A DNA stretch of 64,000 nt from Flavobacteriales bacterium (lineage in GTDB: Bacteria > Bacteroidota > Bacteroidia > Flavobacteriales_F > PHOS-HE28). Position numbers and translations under genes: made by a program. The number at the start of each line of letters is the position of its first letter. The first letter of the stretch is position 1. Below, piece by piece: positions 1-7,676 of the stretch. The notes beneath the pieces were generated by a model that was given only the letters and a program-made list of their open reading frames with translations, had not been told where the DNA came from and ran no database searches. The stretch spans positions 1 through 64,000 of the forward strand of contig JAIOIH010000040.1 of NCBI GenBank assembly GCA_019912395.1, in the 5' to 3' direction.

Positions 1-90
1 ACTCAGTGTCTCTCGTTCTTTCAGCGCTTCAAGCACCACACGGGTCTTGAATGCGGCGGTGTGCTTGCGGTAGTTCTTCTTGGTGCTCAT
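1..90 (-). CDS. IS3-family transposase OrfA, N-terminal fragment cut by window edge
   Basis: Reading the minus strand from the ATG at 90 gives 30 residues beginning MSTKKNYRKHTAAFKTRVVL and continuing off the left edge. The pattern of basic residues, then AAFKTRVVLEALK, matches the first helix of the helix-turn-helix transposase_8 domain found in OrfA of IS3-family elements. In that family OrfA binds the terminal inverted repeats and is joined by frameshifting to the OrfB integrase-like domain. Only the beginning is visible, so I cannot tell whether the element is intact, and I did not find its terminal repeat in the bases right of the start codon. Confidence 0.72.
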   Translation of the reverse strand, partial: MSTKKNYRKHTAAFKTRVVLEALKERETLS

Positions 91-262
91 GGTTTGGCAA
101 AGTTCCGACCTTCGCCTGTCCCGATTCTCCCGACCACCTCAATCCGCTATACTCCTCGCAGTGCATGTGCGATGCAGGCATCGCCCCTACACCGCTGCGG
201 GGTGCCGCTTCTATCCCTCACGCGGTGCGCGATGTACAAGTTCTGGAAGCCGCTATGCGGAC

Positions 263-300
263 CGAACGCTACGCTCTCGTGAAAAATGCGAGCGTGGGCT
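263..300 (-). repeat. Dispersed stem-loop repeat, copy D (internally deleted)
   Basis: This stretch shares the flank GAACGCTACGC with 1317-1327 and then the arm with the sense CTCGTGAAAAATGCGAGCG, but lacks the roughly 20 bases between those parts that copy A (1328-1371) has. On the minus strand it can fold as a short GC stem with a T-rich loop. It is the only recognisable element in the 288-base gap between the transposase fragment and the next gene. Nothing coding is convincing here. Confidence 0.5.
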
Positions 301-378
301 GTCGGCAGGTCAGGTCAGCCATGCAGCGCAAAAAGACGAGCAGGTGTCCCAAGTGAGCGTGTTCGATGGTTGTATTGC

Positions 379-1200
379 TTAGGATCCCAGAAGCCAATTT
401 TGCTTTTCGAATACGGCGCACCTGCAGGGCTGCCAAAGGGCCTTGTTAGGGAACACCCTTTTGTACACCGCGATCCGGTCCCCGCCATAAAATAGGGGAG
501 CTGGGCATACAGCGTAACCGCGAAATTTCTGTCTATACGGGTCGGGAAGGAACGGGACGTTGAGCCAAGCCGCCACAACGATAGAGGGGTCATGGAGCGG
601 TGGTCGCCAGCCGTCGTACGCGCAGAAGGAAATGTGGTATTTGATGTGCATGCCGAGCATCAGTTCGGTCATGTAGTTGGGCGGCACAAGGGATGACATG
701 GCCGGATCCTTGAGTGCCTCTTGAACAACGTCGAAACTCCGATTGAACCAAGTTGCCATACCAATGGCGAAGCTGACGCAAAGAAGGACCCCGGAAAGGA
801 ATGGTTTGAAAGAACCCGGGGTGTGCCGGGCATGGTAGATGATCTGGATCAACAAGAAGATCGGGAGGTAGCCGAGAATGGCCACGGGGTTCAAAACGAC
901 CGCCAAAGGGATGACCAAATTCACTCGCCCCAGGAACAGGATGCAGTACAAGCAAATGCACGCGGCACAGCCGAACAGAAAGAACAGGGGTATTCGGAAC
1001 GGCTTCGTTCGCTCCTTGAACAATGGGAAGAAGATGACAGGAACGAAGCAGAGGGTCAACGCGATCCACGCCCACAGGACCGGTCGGCAGAAGATCTGGA
1101 AGTAATGGTTGGCCAGCAACGCCGCCGCACAAAGCAGCACATTCACCACGGTGAGCTTTGGCGAGGCCATCCATTGGCCAAGGCGTGTCCGGAATGTCAT
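379..1200 (-). CDS. Multi-pass membrane protein of unknown function
   Basis: A 273-residue protein that I do not recognise. The N-terminal two thirds hold about five hydrophobic segments (for example around residues 16-35, 42-60, 70-95 and 100-125). They are followed by a more polar C-terminal part that keeps a cluster of aromatic residues, YHISFCAYDGWRPP, and several cysteines. The ATG at 1200 was chosen because the open frame continues upstream to about 1602, but that extension is basic, low-complexity and covers the repeat at 1328-1371. The gene points toward the transposase fragment with a 288-base gap. The function is unknown, and an inner-membrane location is inferred from hydrophobicity only. 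Confidence 0.6.
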   Translation of the reverse strand: MTFRTRLGQWMASPKLTVVNVLLCAAALLANHYFQIFCRPVLWAWIALTLCFVPVIFFPLFKERTKPFRIPLFFLFGCAACICLYCILFLGRVNLVIPLAVVLNPVAILGYLPIFLLIQIIYHARHTPGSFKPFLSGVLLCVSFAIGMATWFNRSFDVVQEALKDPAMSSLVPPNYMTELMLGMHIKYHISFCAYDGWRPPLHDPSIVVAAWLNVPFLPDPYRQKFRGYAVCPAPLFYGGDRIAVYKRVFPNKALWQPCRCAVFEKQNWLLGS

Positions 1201-1327
1201 CCTGCGAGGAACGGGCTGTGGGCGGGGATCCGTATCTTCATTCCACCGATTATTGCGAAATGCACACGTGAGCTTATTGTAAGCCAGTACAGTACCGGTA
1301 GCCGCCAGAGGCGGATCGAACGCTACG

Positions 1328-1371
1328 CACATCCCGACGGCACGCAGGCTCGCGAAAAAGGCGAGCGCGGG
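1328..1371 (-). repeat. Dispersed stem-loop repeat, copy A
   Basis: This is the reference copy of a repeat family seen in at least five gaps of this window (263-300, 38818-38860, 40295-40327, 50091-50136). On the minus strand it reads GCTCGC, a T-rich loop, then GCGAGC, followed by CCTGCGTGCCGT and a GGGATGTGC tail. It lies in the 310-base gap between two divergent genes (1201-1510), which otherwise holds no coding signal. Confidence 0.6.
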
Positions 1372-1510
1372 CTTGTTCGGGACCTTACCGGCGTAATCCG
1401 TGCCATCGTCGGTTTTCCGTACCGAAGATCCGCAGCAGCTCCTGTTCATTGTTTGCATTCCTTCGCATCCGCGATGCGCCGAGGGCACCGATCTTTGCGT
1501 CCCTTTCCGG

Positions 1511-3886
1511 ATGCGCTGCTCCTCCTTTGTCGTTCCCGTCCTGATCTGGTCCATGCTGCCATGGAATGCGGCGTGGGCCCAATGCGGCGCAGTGATCGGC
1601 ACCTTCCCTTACAGCGAAGGCTTCGAGGCCTCCGCGGCGTGGACCAGCGGTGGAACCGGCAATGATTGGGCCTGGGGGACCCCAGCGCATCCATTGATCA
1701 ATAGTGCCGGCGGTGGAAGCAAGAGCTGGTGCGTGGGCGGGCTCACGGGTACCTTCTACAACAACAACGAACGTTCCTATCTGGAAAGCCCCTGCTTCGA
1801 CTTCACCAGCTTGAATACCCCTCGCATCTCGTTCAAGATCTTCTGGGAGGTGGAACGCCAGTACGACGGGATGACCTTCCAGTATTCCACCGATGGTGGC
1901 CTTACCTACGCCAATGTGGGTGCCTTCAACGAACCACCCGATTGCAATACTGCCAATTGGTTCAACTCGAACAACCTCACCAACCTGCCGTCCTCCATCA
2001 CTCCCAAGCATGGTTGGAGCGGGCGGGTCGGTGCCACCCAAGGCAGTTGCCAAGGCGGTAGCGGCAGCCAGGGCTGGGTGACGGCAAAGCACTGCCTCGG
2101 CTTCCTGGCGAACGCCCCGAGCGTGCGCTTCCGCTTCTTCTTCGGAGCGGGCAGCGTATGCAATAACTACGATGGCATCGCCATCGACGACATCCTGATC
2201 GATGAATCGGACCCGGTGGTGGTCTCCTTCATCGGCGATTGCAACGGCAGCACGATCGAGTTCCAGAACACCTCCACGCCCTGCCCCAATGTGTTCGCGT
2301 GGAACTTCGGTGATGCCGGCTCCGCGCAGAACACCTCCACGCAGGAGAATCCCTCGCACACCTACGCGAACCCCGGTATCTATACCGTCACGCTCACCGC
2401 TACGGATGCCTGCGGTGCCACGGGTACCACCACGCAGCAGATCAGTGTGCTGGGCGTGGCCATCGCCACCACGGACCCCACCTGCGGGCAGGCCAATGGC
2501 AGTTTGGAGGCCGTGGTTTCAGGAGCGAACGGACCGGTGAACTACTTCTGGACTCCCGGCGGGGCCACTACGCAAACGCTCACCAATGCAGCTTCGGGCA
2601 GTTATACGGTCACCGTGTCCGCCGCGAACAGTTGCTCTGCCACGGCCACCGCCACGCTCGCGCCTTCGGTGGGCAACCTGGCCTTGGCGCTCACCCACAC
2701 TGACGTGAGCTGTGCGGGCGCCGATGACGGTTCGGCCACGGCCACGGTCTCCGGTGGGGTGGCACCGGTCACACTTTCGTGGGCACCCACGGGCGACAAT
2801 ACCGCCACGCTCACCGGCTTGGCCCCGGACGTTTACACCTGCACGGTATCGGACAGCCAAGGATGCACGGCCCAGCAAGCGGTGACAGTGGAGGAGCCGG
2901 AGCCGATCCTGCTGGTTGCAGGTCCGGACACTGCCGTGTGCGAAGGCAGCACGCTCACCTTGCAGGCACAAGCCACTGGCGGCACCGGTGGCTATACCTA
3001 TGCCTGGTCGCCCGAGGGGCCGGCGATATCCCCGCTGGCCACCACCAGCTACTCCGTGACCACCACTGATGCCCAAGGCTGCACCTCCCAAGCGGAAACC
3101 ATCACGGTGACCGTCTCCTCCAGTTTCCAGCCCACGTTCACGGCATCGGACACCGCAGGCTGCGCGCCGCTGTGCATCACCTTCACTGCTTTGCCCGCCG
3201 GTGCGCAGAACTACCAGTGGGACTTCGGGGATGGCGCTACGGGAGGGGGAACCACGGCGGCCCACTGCTATACCGGCGGTGGAACATTCCCCGTATCGCT
3301 GACCGTTACCGATGGTGCCGGCTGTAGCGGGACGGTCACCATCCCGGACCTGGTGGATGCCTTCGCCGCGCCATCGGTCTCCTTCACCGCGTCGCCGCCC
3401 GTCACCTCCATCAAGGATCCGACGATCCACTTCATCAACACCAGCGGCAACGCTTCGGACTACAGCTGGCACTTCGGCGACCCTGCCAACACCACCTCCG
3501 ACGAGTTCTCGCCAAGCTTTACCTACCCGGCAGTGGACTGCTACACGGTGACGTTGCTGGGCTCCAATGCCCAGGGATGCAGCGATTCCACCAGCACGGA
3601 GGTGTGCGTGGAAGAGCCCTACGTGATCTTCATGCCGAACGCCTTTACGCCCAACGGCGACGACGTGAATGATGTGCTGCGGCCCTTCACCACGGTCCGC
3701 TCACCAAAGGATTTCCGGTTGATGATCTTCGACCGCTGGGGCGCGCCGCTGTTCTCCACGGAGGACGTGCACCAAGGCTGGGATGGAGGCACAGCCCCGC
3801 AGGGCGTGTACGTGTGGAAGGTCTGGATCACTGATTCGGAAGGCAATGCGCACGAGGTGGTCGGGCACGTGACGCTGTTGCTTTGA
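1511..3886 (+). CDS. Secreted SprB/PKD-repeat protein with T9SS type B sorting domain
   Basis: A 791-residue secreted protein. A signal peptide covers roughly residues 1-25 (hydrophobic stretch ending AAWAQ). Next comes a beta-sandwich, MAM/jelly-roll-like region (about 30-230), a PKD domain (about 236-310, AWNFGD), SprB-type repeats (about 315-460, with VSCAGADDGS), an Ig-like repeat and two more PKD domains (QWDFGDG and WHFGDP). The C-terminal ~85 residues contain FMPNAFTPNGDDVND, FDRWG and QGVYVWK, hallmarks of the gliding-motility C-terminal (type B) T9SS sorting signal. It is probably cell-surface or released, and possibly adhesive like SprB. The ATG at 1511 was chosen over an upstream in-frame start because it directly precedes the signal peptide. 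Its C-terminal half has the same module order as the protein at 41997-44399. Confidence 0.88.
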   Translation: MRCSSFVVPVLIWSMLPWNAAWAQCGAVIGTFPYSEGFEASAAWTSGGTGNDWAWGTPAHPLINSAGGGSKSWCVGGLTGTFYNNNERSYLESPCFDFTSLNTPRISFKIFWEVERQYDGMTFQYSTDGGLTYANVGAFNEPPDCNTANWFNSNNLTNLPSSITPKHGWSGRVGATQGSCQGGSGSQGWVTAKHCLGFLANAPSVRFRFFFGAGSVCNNYDGIAIDDILIDESDPVVVSFIGDCNGSTIEFQNTSTPCPNVFAWNFGDAGSAQNTSTQENPSHTYANPGIYTVTLTATDACGATGTTTQQISVLGVAIATTDPTCGQANGSLEAVVSGANGPVNYFWTPGGATTQTLTNAASGSYTVTVSAANSCSATATATLAPSVGNLALALTHTDVSCAGADDGSATATVSGGVAPVTLSWAPTGDNTATLTGLAPDVYTCTVSDSQGCTAQQAVTVEEPEPILLVAGPDTAVCEGSTLTLQAQATGGTGGYTYAWSPEGPAISPLATTSYSVTTTDAQGCTSQAETITVTVSSSFQPTFTASDTAGCAPLCITFTALPAGAQNYQWDFGDGATGGGTTAAHCYTGGGTFPVSLTVTDGAGCSGTVTIPDLVDAFAAPSVSFTASPPVTSIKDPTIHFINTSGNASDYSWHFGDPANTTSDEFSPSFTYPAVDCYTVTLLGSNAQGCSDSTSTEVCVEEPYVIFMPNAFTPNGDDVNDVLRPFTTVRSPKDFRLMIFDRWGAPLFSTEDVHQGWDGGTAPQGVYVWKVWITDSEGNAHEVVGHVTLLL

Positions 3887-3928
3887 GTCAGTCCTGAGCT
3901 CTGAGTCCAGAGTCCGTGCAATCACCAA

Positions 3929-4540
3929 TCATTGATCACCAAGGGCAATCCCGTTCCCCAGCCCCTTCAGCGCCTCATACACCTTGTGCATCGGAAGGCC
4001 CATCACCGTGTAGAAGCTGCCTTCGATGTGCTCCACGGCGGTATATCCGATCCAGTCCTGCACCCCGTAGGCGCCGGCCTTGTCCAGTGGGGCATGGCGT
4101 TCCACGTAGTAGGCGATCTCCTCGGGGCTGAGGCTTCGGAAGCGCACCAGCGCGGTATCGCTGAAGCATGTGTTGCCTTTGTTGGTGCGGACGCAAACGC
4201 CAGTGATCACGCGGTGCTCCCTGCCGGAGAGGAGGCCCAGCATGCGCTTGGCATCCTCGGCATCCGCTGGCTTGTTCAGCAGCAGATCGCCGAGCAGCAC
4301 CGTGGTGTCGGCAGCGATCAATGCTTGGTCATCGGCCAAGGTGCCGGTCCACGCCTCCGCTTTTTTGCGGGCCAGGTATTCCGCGACCTCCTGCTCAGGT
4401 ACACCATCCGGCGGGGTTTCATCAATATCCACCCGGGTGATCTCCACCGGCAGGTCCAGCCCGTGCAGGAGGTGCCTGCGGCGCGGGGAGGCGGACGCCA
4501 ACACCAGGCGCCAAGGGAAAAGGGGAGGAGTGGGGCTCAT
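3929..4540 (-). CDS. maf: Maf family nucleoside triphosphate pyrophosphatase
   Basis: A 203-residue protein with the Maf signature ASASPRR at residues 15-21, AADTTV near residue 72, and the late GAYGVQDWIGY and EGSFYTVMGLP motifs, covering the full family length. Maf proteins hydrolyse non-canonical or standard nucleoside triphosphates to monophosphates and are linked to house-cleaning and septum inhibition. The start ATG at 4540 overlaps the stop of the upstream prenyltransferase gene as ATGA, which suggests translational coupling. It is the last gene of a four-gene minus-strand operon. Which nucleotide it prefers cannot be read from the sequence. Confidence 0.93.
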   Translation of the reverse strand: MSPTPPLFPWRLVLASASPRRRHLLHGLDLPVEITRVDIDETPPDGVPEQEVAEYLARKKAEAWTGTLADDQALIAADTTVLLGDLLLNKPADAEDAKRMLGLLSGREHRVITGVCVRTNKGNTCFSDTALVRFRSLSPEEIAYYVERHAPLDKAGAYGVQDWIGYTAVEHIEGSFYTVMGLPMHKVYEALKGLGNGIALGDQ

Positions 4541-5571
4541 TGGAGGGCGTGTCGCATGAAGAAGGCAAAGGCGATGGCGATGGCCATGGCAAGCTTCAGG
4601 ATATTCCCCGCGATGCCGAAGCCTTGGCGCGTGGTGGCACCGTAGGTGAAGCCTGCCGAGAGGAGCAGCGGGACAATGATGCCCGCGCCAATGTAGTAGT
4701 AGGAGAATTCGTCCGTCAGGGCCTTGGAACGCACCAGCAGCAGTGCTGCGATGATAACACCGAGGTGGAAGAGCGCGATCCCCTTCGCCCAGGATATCCC
4801 CATCACGATGGGGATGGTGCGGCAACCGTCCGCGGCATCGCCCTTGATGTCGGCCATGTCCTTTTGCAGCTCGCGCACCAACGTGGTGAGGAAGGCGAAG
4901 AAGGCAAAGCCCAGGATCCACGGCCACAGCGCTTGGAAGCCGAAGACGATCTCCACGGTATCCCCGTTGTATGCCGTGCCCTCCGCGGAAGCACCGTACA
5001 TCTCCAGCAGGGCGGGGATCTCATAGAGTCCCACGGTGAGCGGCACCAGCGCCACCAGGGTGGCCACAAGGCCATTGCCGAGCAGGAAGGTGCGTTTGAG
5101 CGTGGTGCTGTAGTACCACAGCGCGCCAGCGGCGAACAAGGGGATGACCACCAAGTGGAGTTGACCGCTGCGCCATGCTACGAACCCTCCGATCACGATC
5201 CCGATCCCCGTGAGCACCGCGTGGCCCAACATGGCCACGCGGCGCTTCACCGAGCGCCCCACGATCACGGCGTCCGGCTTGTTCACCCGGTCGATCCGCG
5301 TATCGAAGTAGTCGTTGATCACATTGCCGCCGGCCGCGATCAGCACGGTGCTCAACACCAGCAGCCAGAACAGCAGTTCGCTGAAGCCATGGGTAAAGGT
5401 GTTCTGCGGCACCTTGTCGAAGATGGTGGCGTCCGGGTCCAGTGCCATGGCGCGCAGGTCCATGGTGCTTACATCGAGATAGCCCTGGACCACGCCGTAG
5501 CGCATGGCCACCATGGTGAACGCGATGATCAACAGGTTCAGCGGGCGGGTGAGCCGCAGAAAGGCGCTCAT
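4537..5571 (-). CDS. UbiA-family prenyltransferase (geranylgeranylglycerol-phosphate synthase type)
   Basis: A 344-residue integral membrane enzyme with about eight to nine hydrophobic helices. The first Asp-rich motif NDYFDTRID (residues 86-94, followed by RVNKPD) and the second ELQKDMADIKGD (about 232-245) are the Mg-diphosphate binding sites of the UbiA superfamily. NDYxDxxID with VNKPD is typical of the Bacteroidota members annotated as geranylgeranylglycerol-phosphate geranylgeranyltransferase. Those annotations come from family resemblance, so menaquinone or heme side-chain prenylation remains possible. The ATG at 5571 lies one base from the end of the kdsC-like gene, and the stop overlaps maf. 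The whole set looks co-transcribed. Confidence 0.88.
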   Translation of the reverse strand: MSAFLRLTRPLNLLIIAFTMVAMRYGVVQGYLDVSTMDLRAMALDPDATIFDKVPQNTFTHGFSELLFWLLVLSTVLIAAGGNVINDYFDTRIDRVNKPDAVIVGRSVKRRVAMLGHAVLTGIGIVIGGFVAWRSGQLHLVVIPLFAAGALWYYSTTLKRTFLLGNGLVATLVALVPLTVGLYEIPALLEMYGASAEGTAYNGDTVEIVFGFQALWPWILGFAFFAFLTTLVRELQKDMADIKGDAADGCRTIPIVMGISWAKGIALFHLGVIIAALLLVRSKALTDEFSYYYIGAGIIVPLLLSAGFTYGATTRQGFGIAGNILKLAMAIAIAFAFFMRHALQ

Positions 5572-5572
5572 C

Positions 5573-6097
5573 CTACCACTGGTGCGCTTGTTCGGTGAGC
5601 CACTTGTCCTGCACCTTCATGGCCTGCTCCAGCACATCGCGCACGCAGCCGCCGCCACCGGGGAAGCGGGAGACATAGCGGCTGATGGCCTTCACCTCTT
5701 CAGCAGCGTCCGAGGGACAGCAGGGGAGACCCACGCGCTGCATCAGGCGCAGGTCCGGGATGTCGTCGCCCATGTACGCGGTGCTGCGCAGCTCCAGCCC
5801 GTCCGCCACGTAGCGGTCCAGTGCCGCGTTCTTGTTCTTCACCGAATTGTGGAACTCCTTCACCCCCAGCCGGGAGAAGCTCTCCGACACGCCGGCGGAA
5901 ACACCACCGGAGATCACGATGATGCGCAGGCCTTCCTTCAGCGCATGTTGGACGGCGTAGGCATCACGGGTGTGGAAGGTCCGCACCGGATCGATTCCGG
6001 GGTAGAGCAGCACACGCCCGTCCGTGAATACGCCGTCCACATCGAAGATGAAGGTGTGGATGCCGGCGAGCAGCTCCTTATAGGTCTTGTTGGTCAC
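5573..6097 (-). CDS. kdsC: KdsC-like HAD-family phosphatase (KDO-8-phosphate phosphatase)
   Basis: A 174-residue, cap-less (C0) HAD hydrolase, which is the normal KdsC length. It has motif I FDVDGVFTDG (residues 18-27, nucleophile D19 and acid D21), motif II VISGG (61-65), a Lys in the NSVKNKN stretch, and motif IV GDDIPD (110-115). Members remove phosphate from 3-deoxy-D-manno-octulosonate 8-phosphate in lipopolysaccharide core synthesis or from related sugar phosphates. The start is a GTG at 6097, because no ATG lies in frame before it and the upstream gene overlaps by 20 bases. It sits second in the DUF2520-kdsC-ubiA-maf operon. Confidence 0.85.
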   Translation of the reverse strand: MTNKTYKELLAGIHTFIFDVDGVFTDGRVLLYPGIDPVRTFHTRDAYAVQHALKEGLRIIVISGGVSAGVSESFSRLGVKEFHNSVKNKNAALDRYVADGLELRSTAYMGDDIPDLRLMQRVGLPCCPSDAAEEVKAISRYVSRFPGGGGCVRDVLEQAMKVQDKWLTEQAHQW

Positions 6098-6863
6098 GGG
6101 TCTCGGGGTGATAGGTGTGGAGGATCAATTCGCTGAGCGCGGCGTAGGCGCGCCGAAGTTCGGGCTCATCCGCCAATAGCCGCAGCTGTTGTTCAATGGT
6201 TTTCACATCTCCGCGGCGTGCAGGCCCGGTCACCGCTTGATCGGCGTTCAGTAGCGCCTTCTCCGTGGAGGAGGTCCAAAGCGGATGCACCAGCCCTGGA
6301 TCGATCCCGTGGTCCACCAGCAGTCGCTCGGCTTCCCGCAGCAGGAACACCGGGAAGTTGGAGGTGATCACGGCGCTGAGGTGCAGCCGTTGCCGCTTCG
6401 CGAAGGGAAGGTGTACCACGGTGGATGAGAGGCGACCGGCCAACGCCTGCAGCAGCGCCAAGGTGTGGGCATCACTGGCATCCACCACCACGGGCACGGC
6501 GGAAAAGTCGATCGGTGCCCCCGGGCTGAAGCTCTGGATGGGCCAAAGCACACCCCGGTGTGCATGTCCGTTCAGCAGCTCCAGGGACTTGGACCCGCTT
6601 GCATGCACAATAGGCGTGTCATCGCTGGGCAAGCCTTCCGCCACGGGGGCGATCGCATCATCGCTCACGGCGAGCATGCGCAGGTCCGCACGCGGCAGGG
6701 CATCGGTCAACCGGAGCGCGGCACAGCCAAGGCTTCCCGCCAACTCTTCGGTCTTGCCTGCATCACGGCCAGCCACGCCTGCAAGCTCCACCTTGGCACG
6801 CCGCAGCGCATGGCCCAAGTGAAAGGCCAACCGACCCGTACCGATGAGAAGGACGGTGTGCAT
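6078..6863 (-). CDS. DUF2520 / Rossmann-like NAD(P)-binding protein
   Basis: A 261-residue protein. It begins with an NAD(P)-binding Rossmann fold (VLLIGTGRLAFHLGHAL, then AGVAGRD) and continues with VVHASGS-type and WPIQSFS motifs and an all-helical C-terminal half containing VITSNFP. This is the arrangement of the Rossmann-like plus DUF2520 family, related to F420-dependent and ketopantoate-type reductases, whose substrate is unknown. It is the first gene of the minus-strand operon, and its last 20 bases overlap the next gene. Its ATG at 6863 faces the divergent toxin-antitoxin module. Confidence 0.85.
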   Translation of the reverse strand: MHTVLLIGTGRLAFHLGHALRRAKVELAGVAGRDAGKTEELAGSLGCAALRLTDALPRADLRMLAVSDDAIAPVAEGLPSDDTPIVHASGSKSLELLNGHAHRGVLWPIQSFSPGAPIDFSAVPVVVDASDAHTLALLQALAGRLSSTVVHLPFAKRQRLHLSAVITSNFPVFLLREAERLLVDHGIDPGLVHPLWTSSTEKALLNADQAVTGPARRGDVKTIEQQLRLLADEPELRRAYAALSELILHTYHPETRDQQDL

Positions 6864-6894
6864 GTGGTGCGAAGGTCGGAAGGAACAGGGGACT

Positions 6895-6906
6895 GATCAG
6901 CTGATC
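6895..6906. promoter_or_regulatory. Palindrome GATCAGCTGATC, possible operator
   Basis: A perfect 12-base palindrome ends ten bases before the -7-like element of the antitoxin gene. A related longer palindrome lies just after the toxin gene (7646-7671). The position fits an autoregulatory operator, but that is inference only. The motif may instead be a mobile-element scar bounding the cassette. Confidence 0.3.
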
Positions 6907-6916
6907 CTCTTCTTGC

Positions 6917-6924
6917 TACATTTG
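6917..6924 (+). promoter_or_regulatory. Bacteroidota -7 promoter element for the toxin-antitoxin operon
   Basis: TACATTTG matches the TAnnTTTG -7 consensus of Bacteroidota sigma-ABfr promoters. It lies 16 bases upstream of the antitoxin ATG. No convincing -33 TTG box is seen at the usual distance. Confidence 0.55.
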
Positions 6925-6940
6925 GTTCAACCCCACTACT

Positions 6941-7318
6941 ATGGATCTCAAATCCTTAAAGCTCGAACTGTTGGAGCGCATCTCCCTCTTGGAGGATGAA
7001 GCACGCCTGCTCGCCTTGAAACGCTTGCTGGACGCACCCCGTGGCTATGGCATCCCGAACGAACACCTCACCGTGGTGAAGGAAGGCGAGGAACCATACC
7101 TGAAGTTGGAGGATAGGAACTACTCGGTCGAGGAAGTGCGGAAGATCGTGGAGAAGGTCACCGACCGGCTGGTGAATGAAGAACTCGATCCAGCGTCGTT
7201 CTTAAGTCCGGAAGAGTGGGAGGAGCTGGACGCGGACAGAAAGGCGTTCCTGCGCGGGGAAGGGTCCTATCTCACTTGGGCGGAGTTGAATGAAAAGTGG
7301 GCTGCGGAGAAACGTTGA
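6941..7318 (+). CDS. Probable antitoxin of a ParE/RelE-type toxin-antitoxin pair
   Basis: A 125-residue, highly acidic and mostly helical protein. Its N-terminal region is LELLERISLLEDEARLLAL and its C-terminal part is charged, with PEEWEELDADRKAFLRGE. Small acidic proteins with this layout directly upstream of a ParE/RelE toxin are antitoxins, usually neutralising by wrapping around the toxin. I see no clear DNA-binding fold, so autoregulation is uncertain. The stop overlaps the toxin start by one base (TGATG), and a good -7 element lies 16 bases upstream. Confidence 0.72.
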   Translation: MDLKSLKLELLERISLLEDEARLLALKRLLDAPRGYGIPNEHLTVVKEGEEPYLKLEDRNYSVEEVRKIVEKVTDRLVNEELDPASFLSPEEWEELDADRKAFLRGEGSYLTWAELNEKWAAEKR

Positions 7319-7611
7319 TGGCTCGCCGGATAATATTTCGGCCCATTGCAGTGGCCGATCTGGATCGAGCAAGGAAATCCTTTTCAGATGGGGATGGAAT
7401 GGCTGTTGCACGCTTTGAAGCGGACATGGAACAGACCCTGGCATACATCGAACAATTCCCGAACGGGTTCCAAGAACGCAGGCCCCCTTTCCGCTTTGCT
7501 CCGCTTGCCGTGTTCCGTTATTCCATTATCTACGCGTTGGAAGGAAATGATGTGGTCGTGTATCGCGTCCGACACATGCCCCAAAAGCCGCTGAAGCGAT
7601 TTTTCGGCTGA
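7318..7611 (+). CDS. RelE/ParE-family toxin
   Basis: A 97-residue basic protein with the ParE/RelE layout: an N-terminal IIFRPIAVADLDRA helix, a middle YIEQFPNGF segment, and C-terminal strands RYSIIYALEGNDVVVYRVRHMPQKP ending in a conserved basic tail. ParE toxins poison DNA gyrase and RelE toxins cleave mRNA at the ribosome, and the sequence does not decide between them. The ATG at 7318 overlaps the antitoxin stop by one base. An in-frame upstream extension exists but lies inside the antitoxin gene, so the overlapping ATG is preferred. Confidence 0.85.
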   Translation: MARRIIFRPIAVADLDRARKSFSDGDGMAVARFEADMEQTLAYIEQFPNGFQERRPPFRFAPLAVFRYSIIYALEGNDVVVYRVRHMPQKPLKRFFG

Positions 7612-7645
7612 GCTGGGCATGTCCGTAGACACCGAGCAACCGTGG

Positions 7646-7671
7646 TTTGATCAGCTCATCAGCTGATCAAA
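7646..7671 (+). terminator. Perfect 11-bp hairpin after the toxin gene
   Basis: The arms TTTGATCAGCT and AGCTGATCAAA are exact complements around a CATC loop, located between the toxin stop and the convergent end of ccmF. There is no U-run, so termination is only plausible. It contains the same GATCAGCTGATC core as the palindrome upstream of the antitoxin. Confidence 0.45.
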
Positions 7672-7676
7672 ATGCG

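Noticed and set aside
721-1665. 314-residue plus-strand open frame opposite the membrane protein
   Set aside because: Highly charged low-complexity translation opposite a frame with convincing transmembrane helices.
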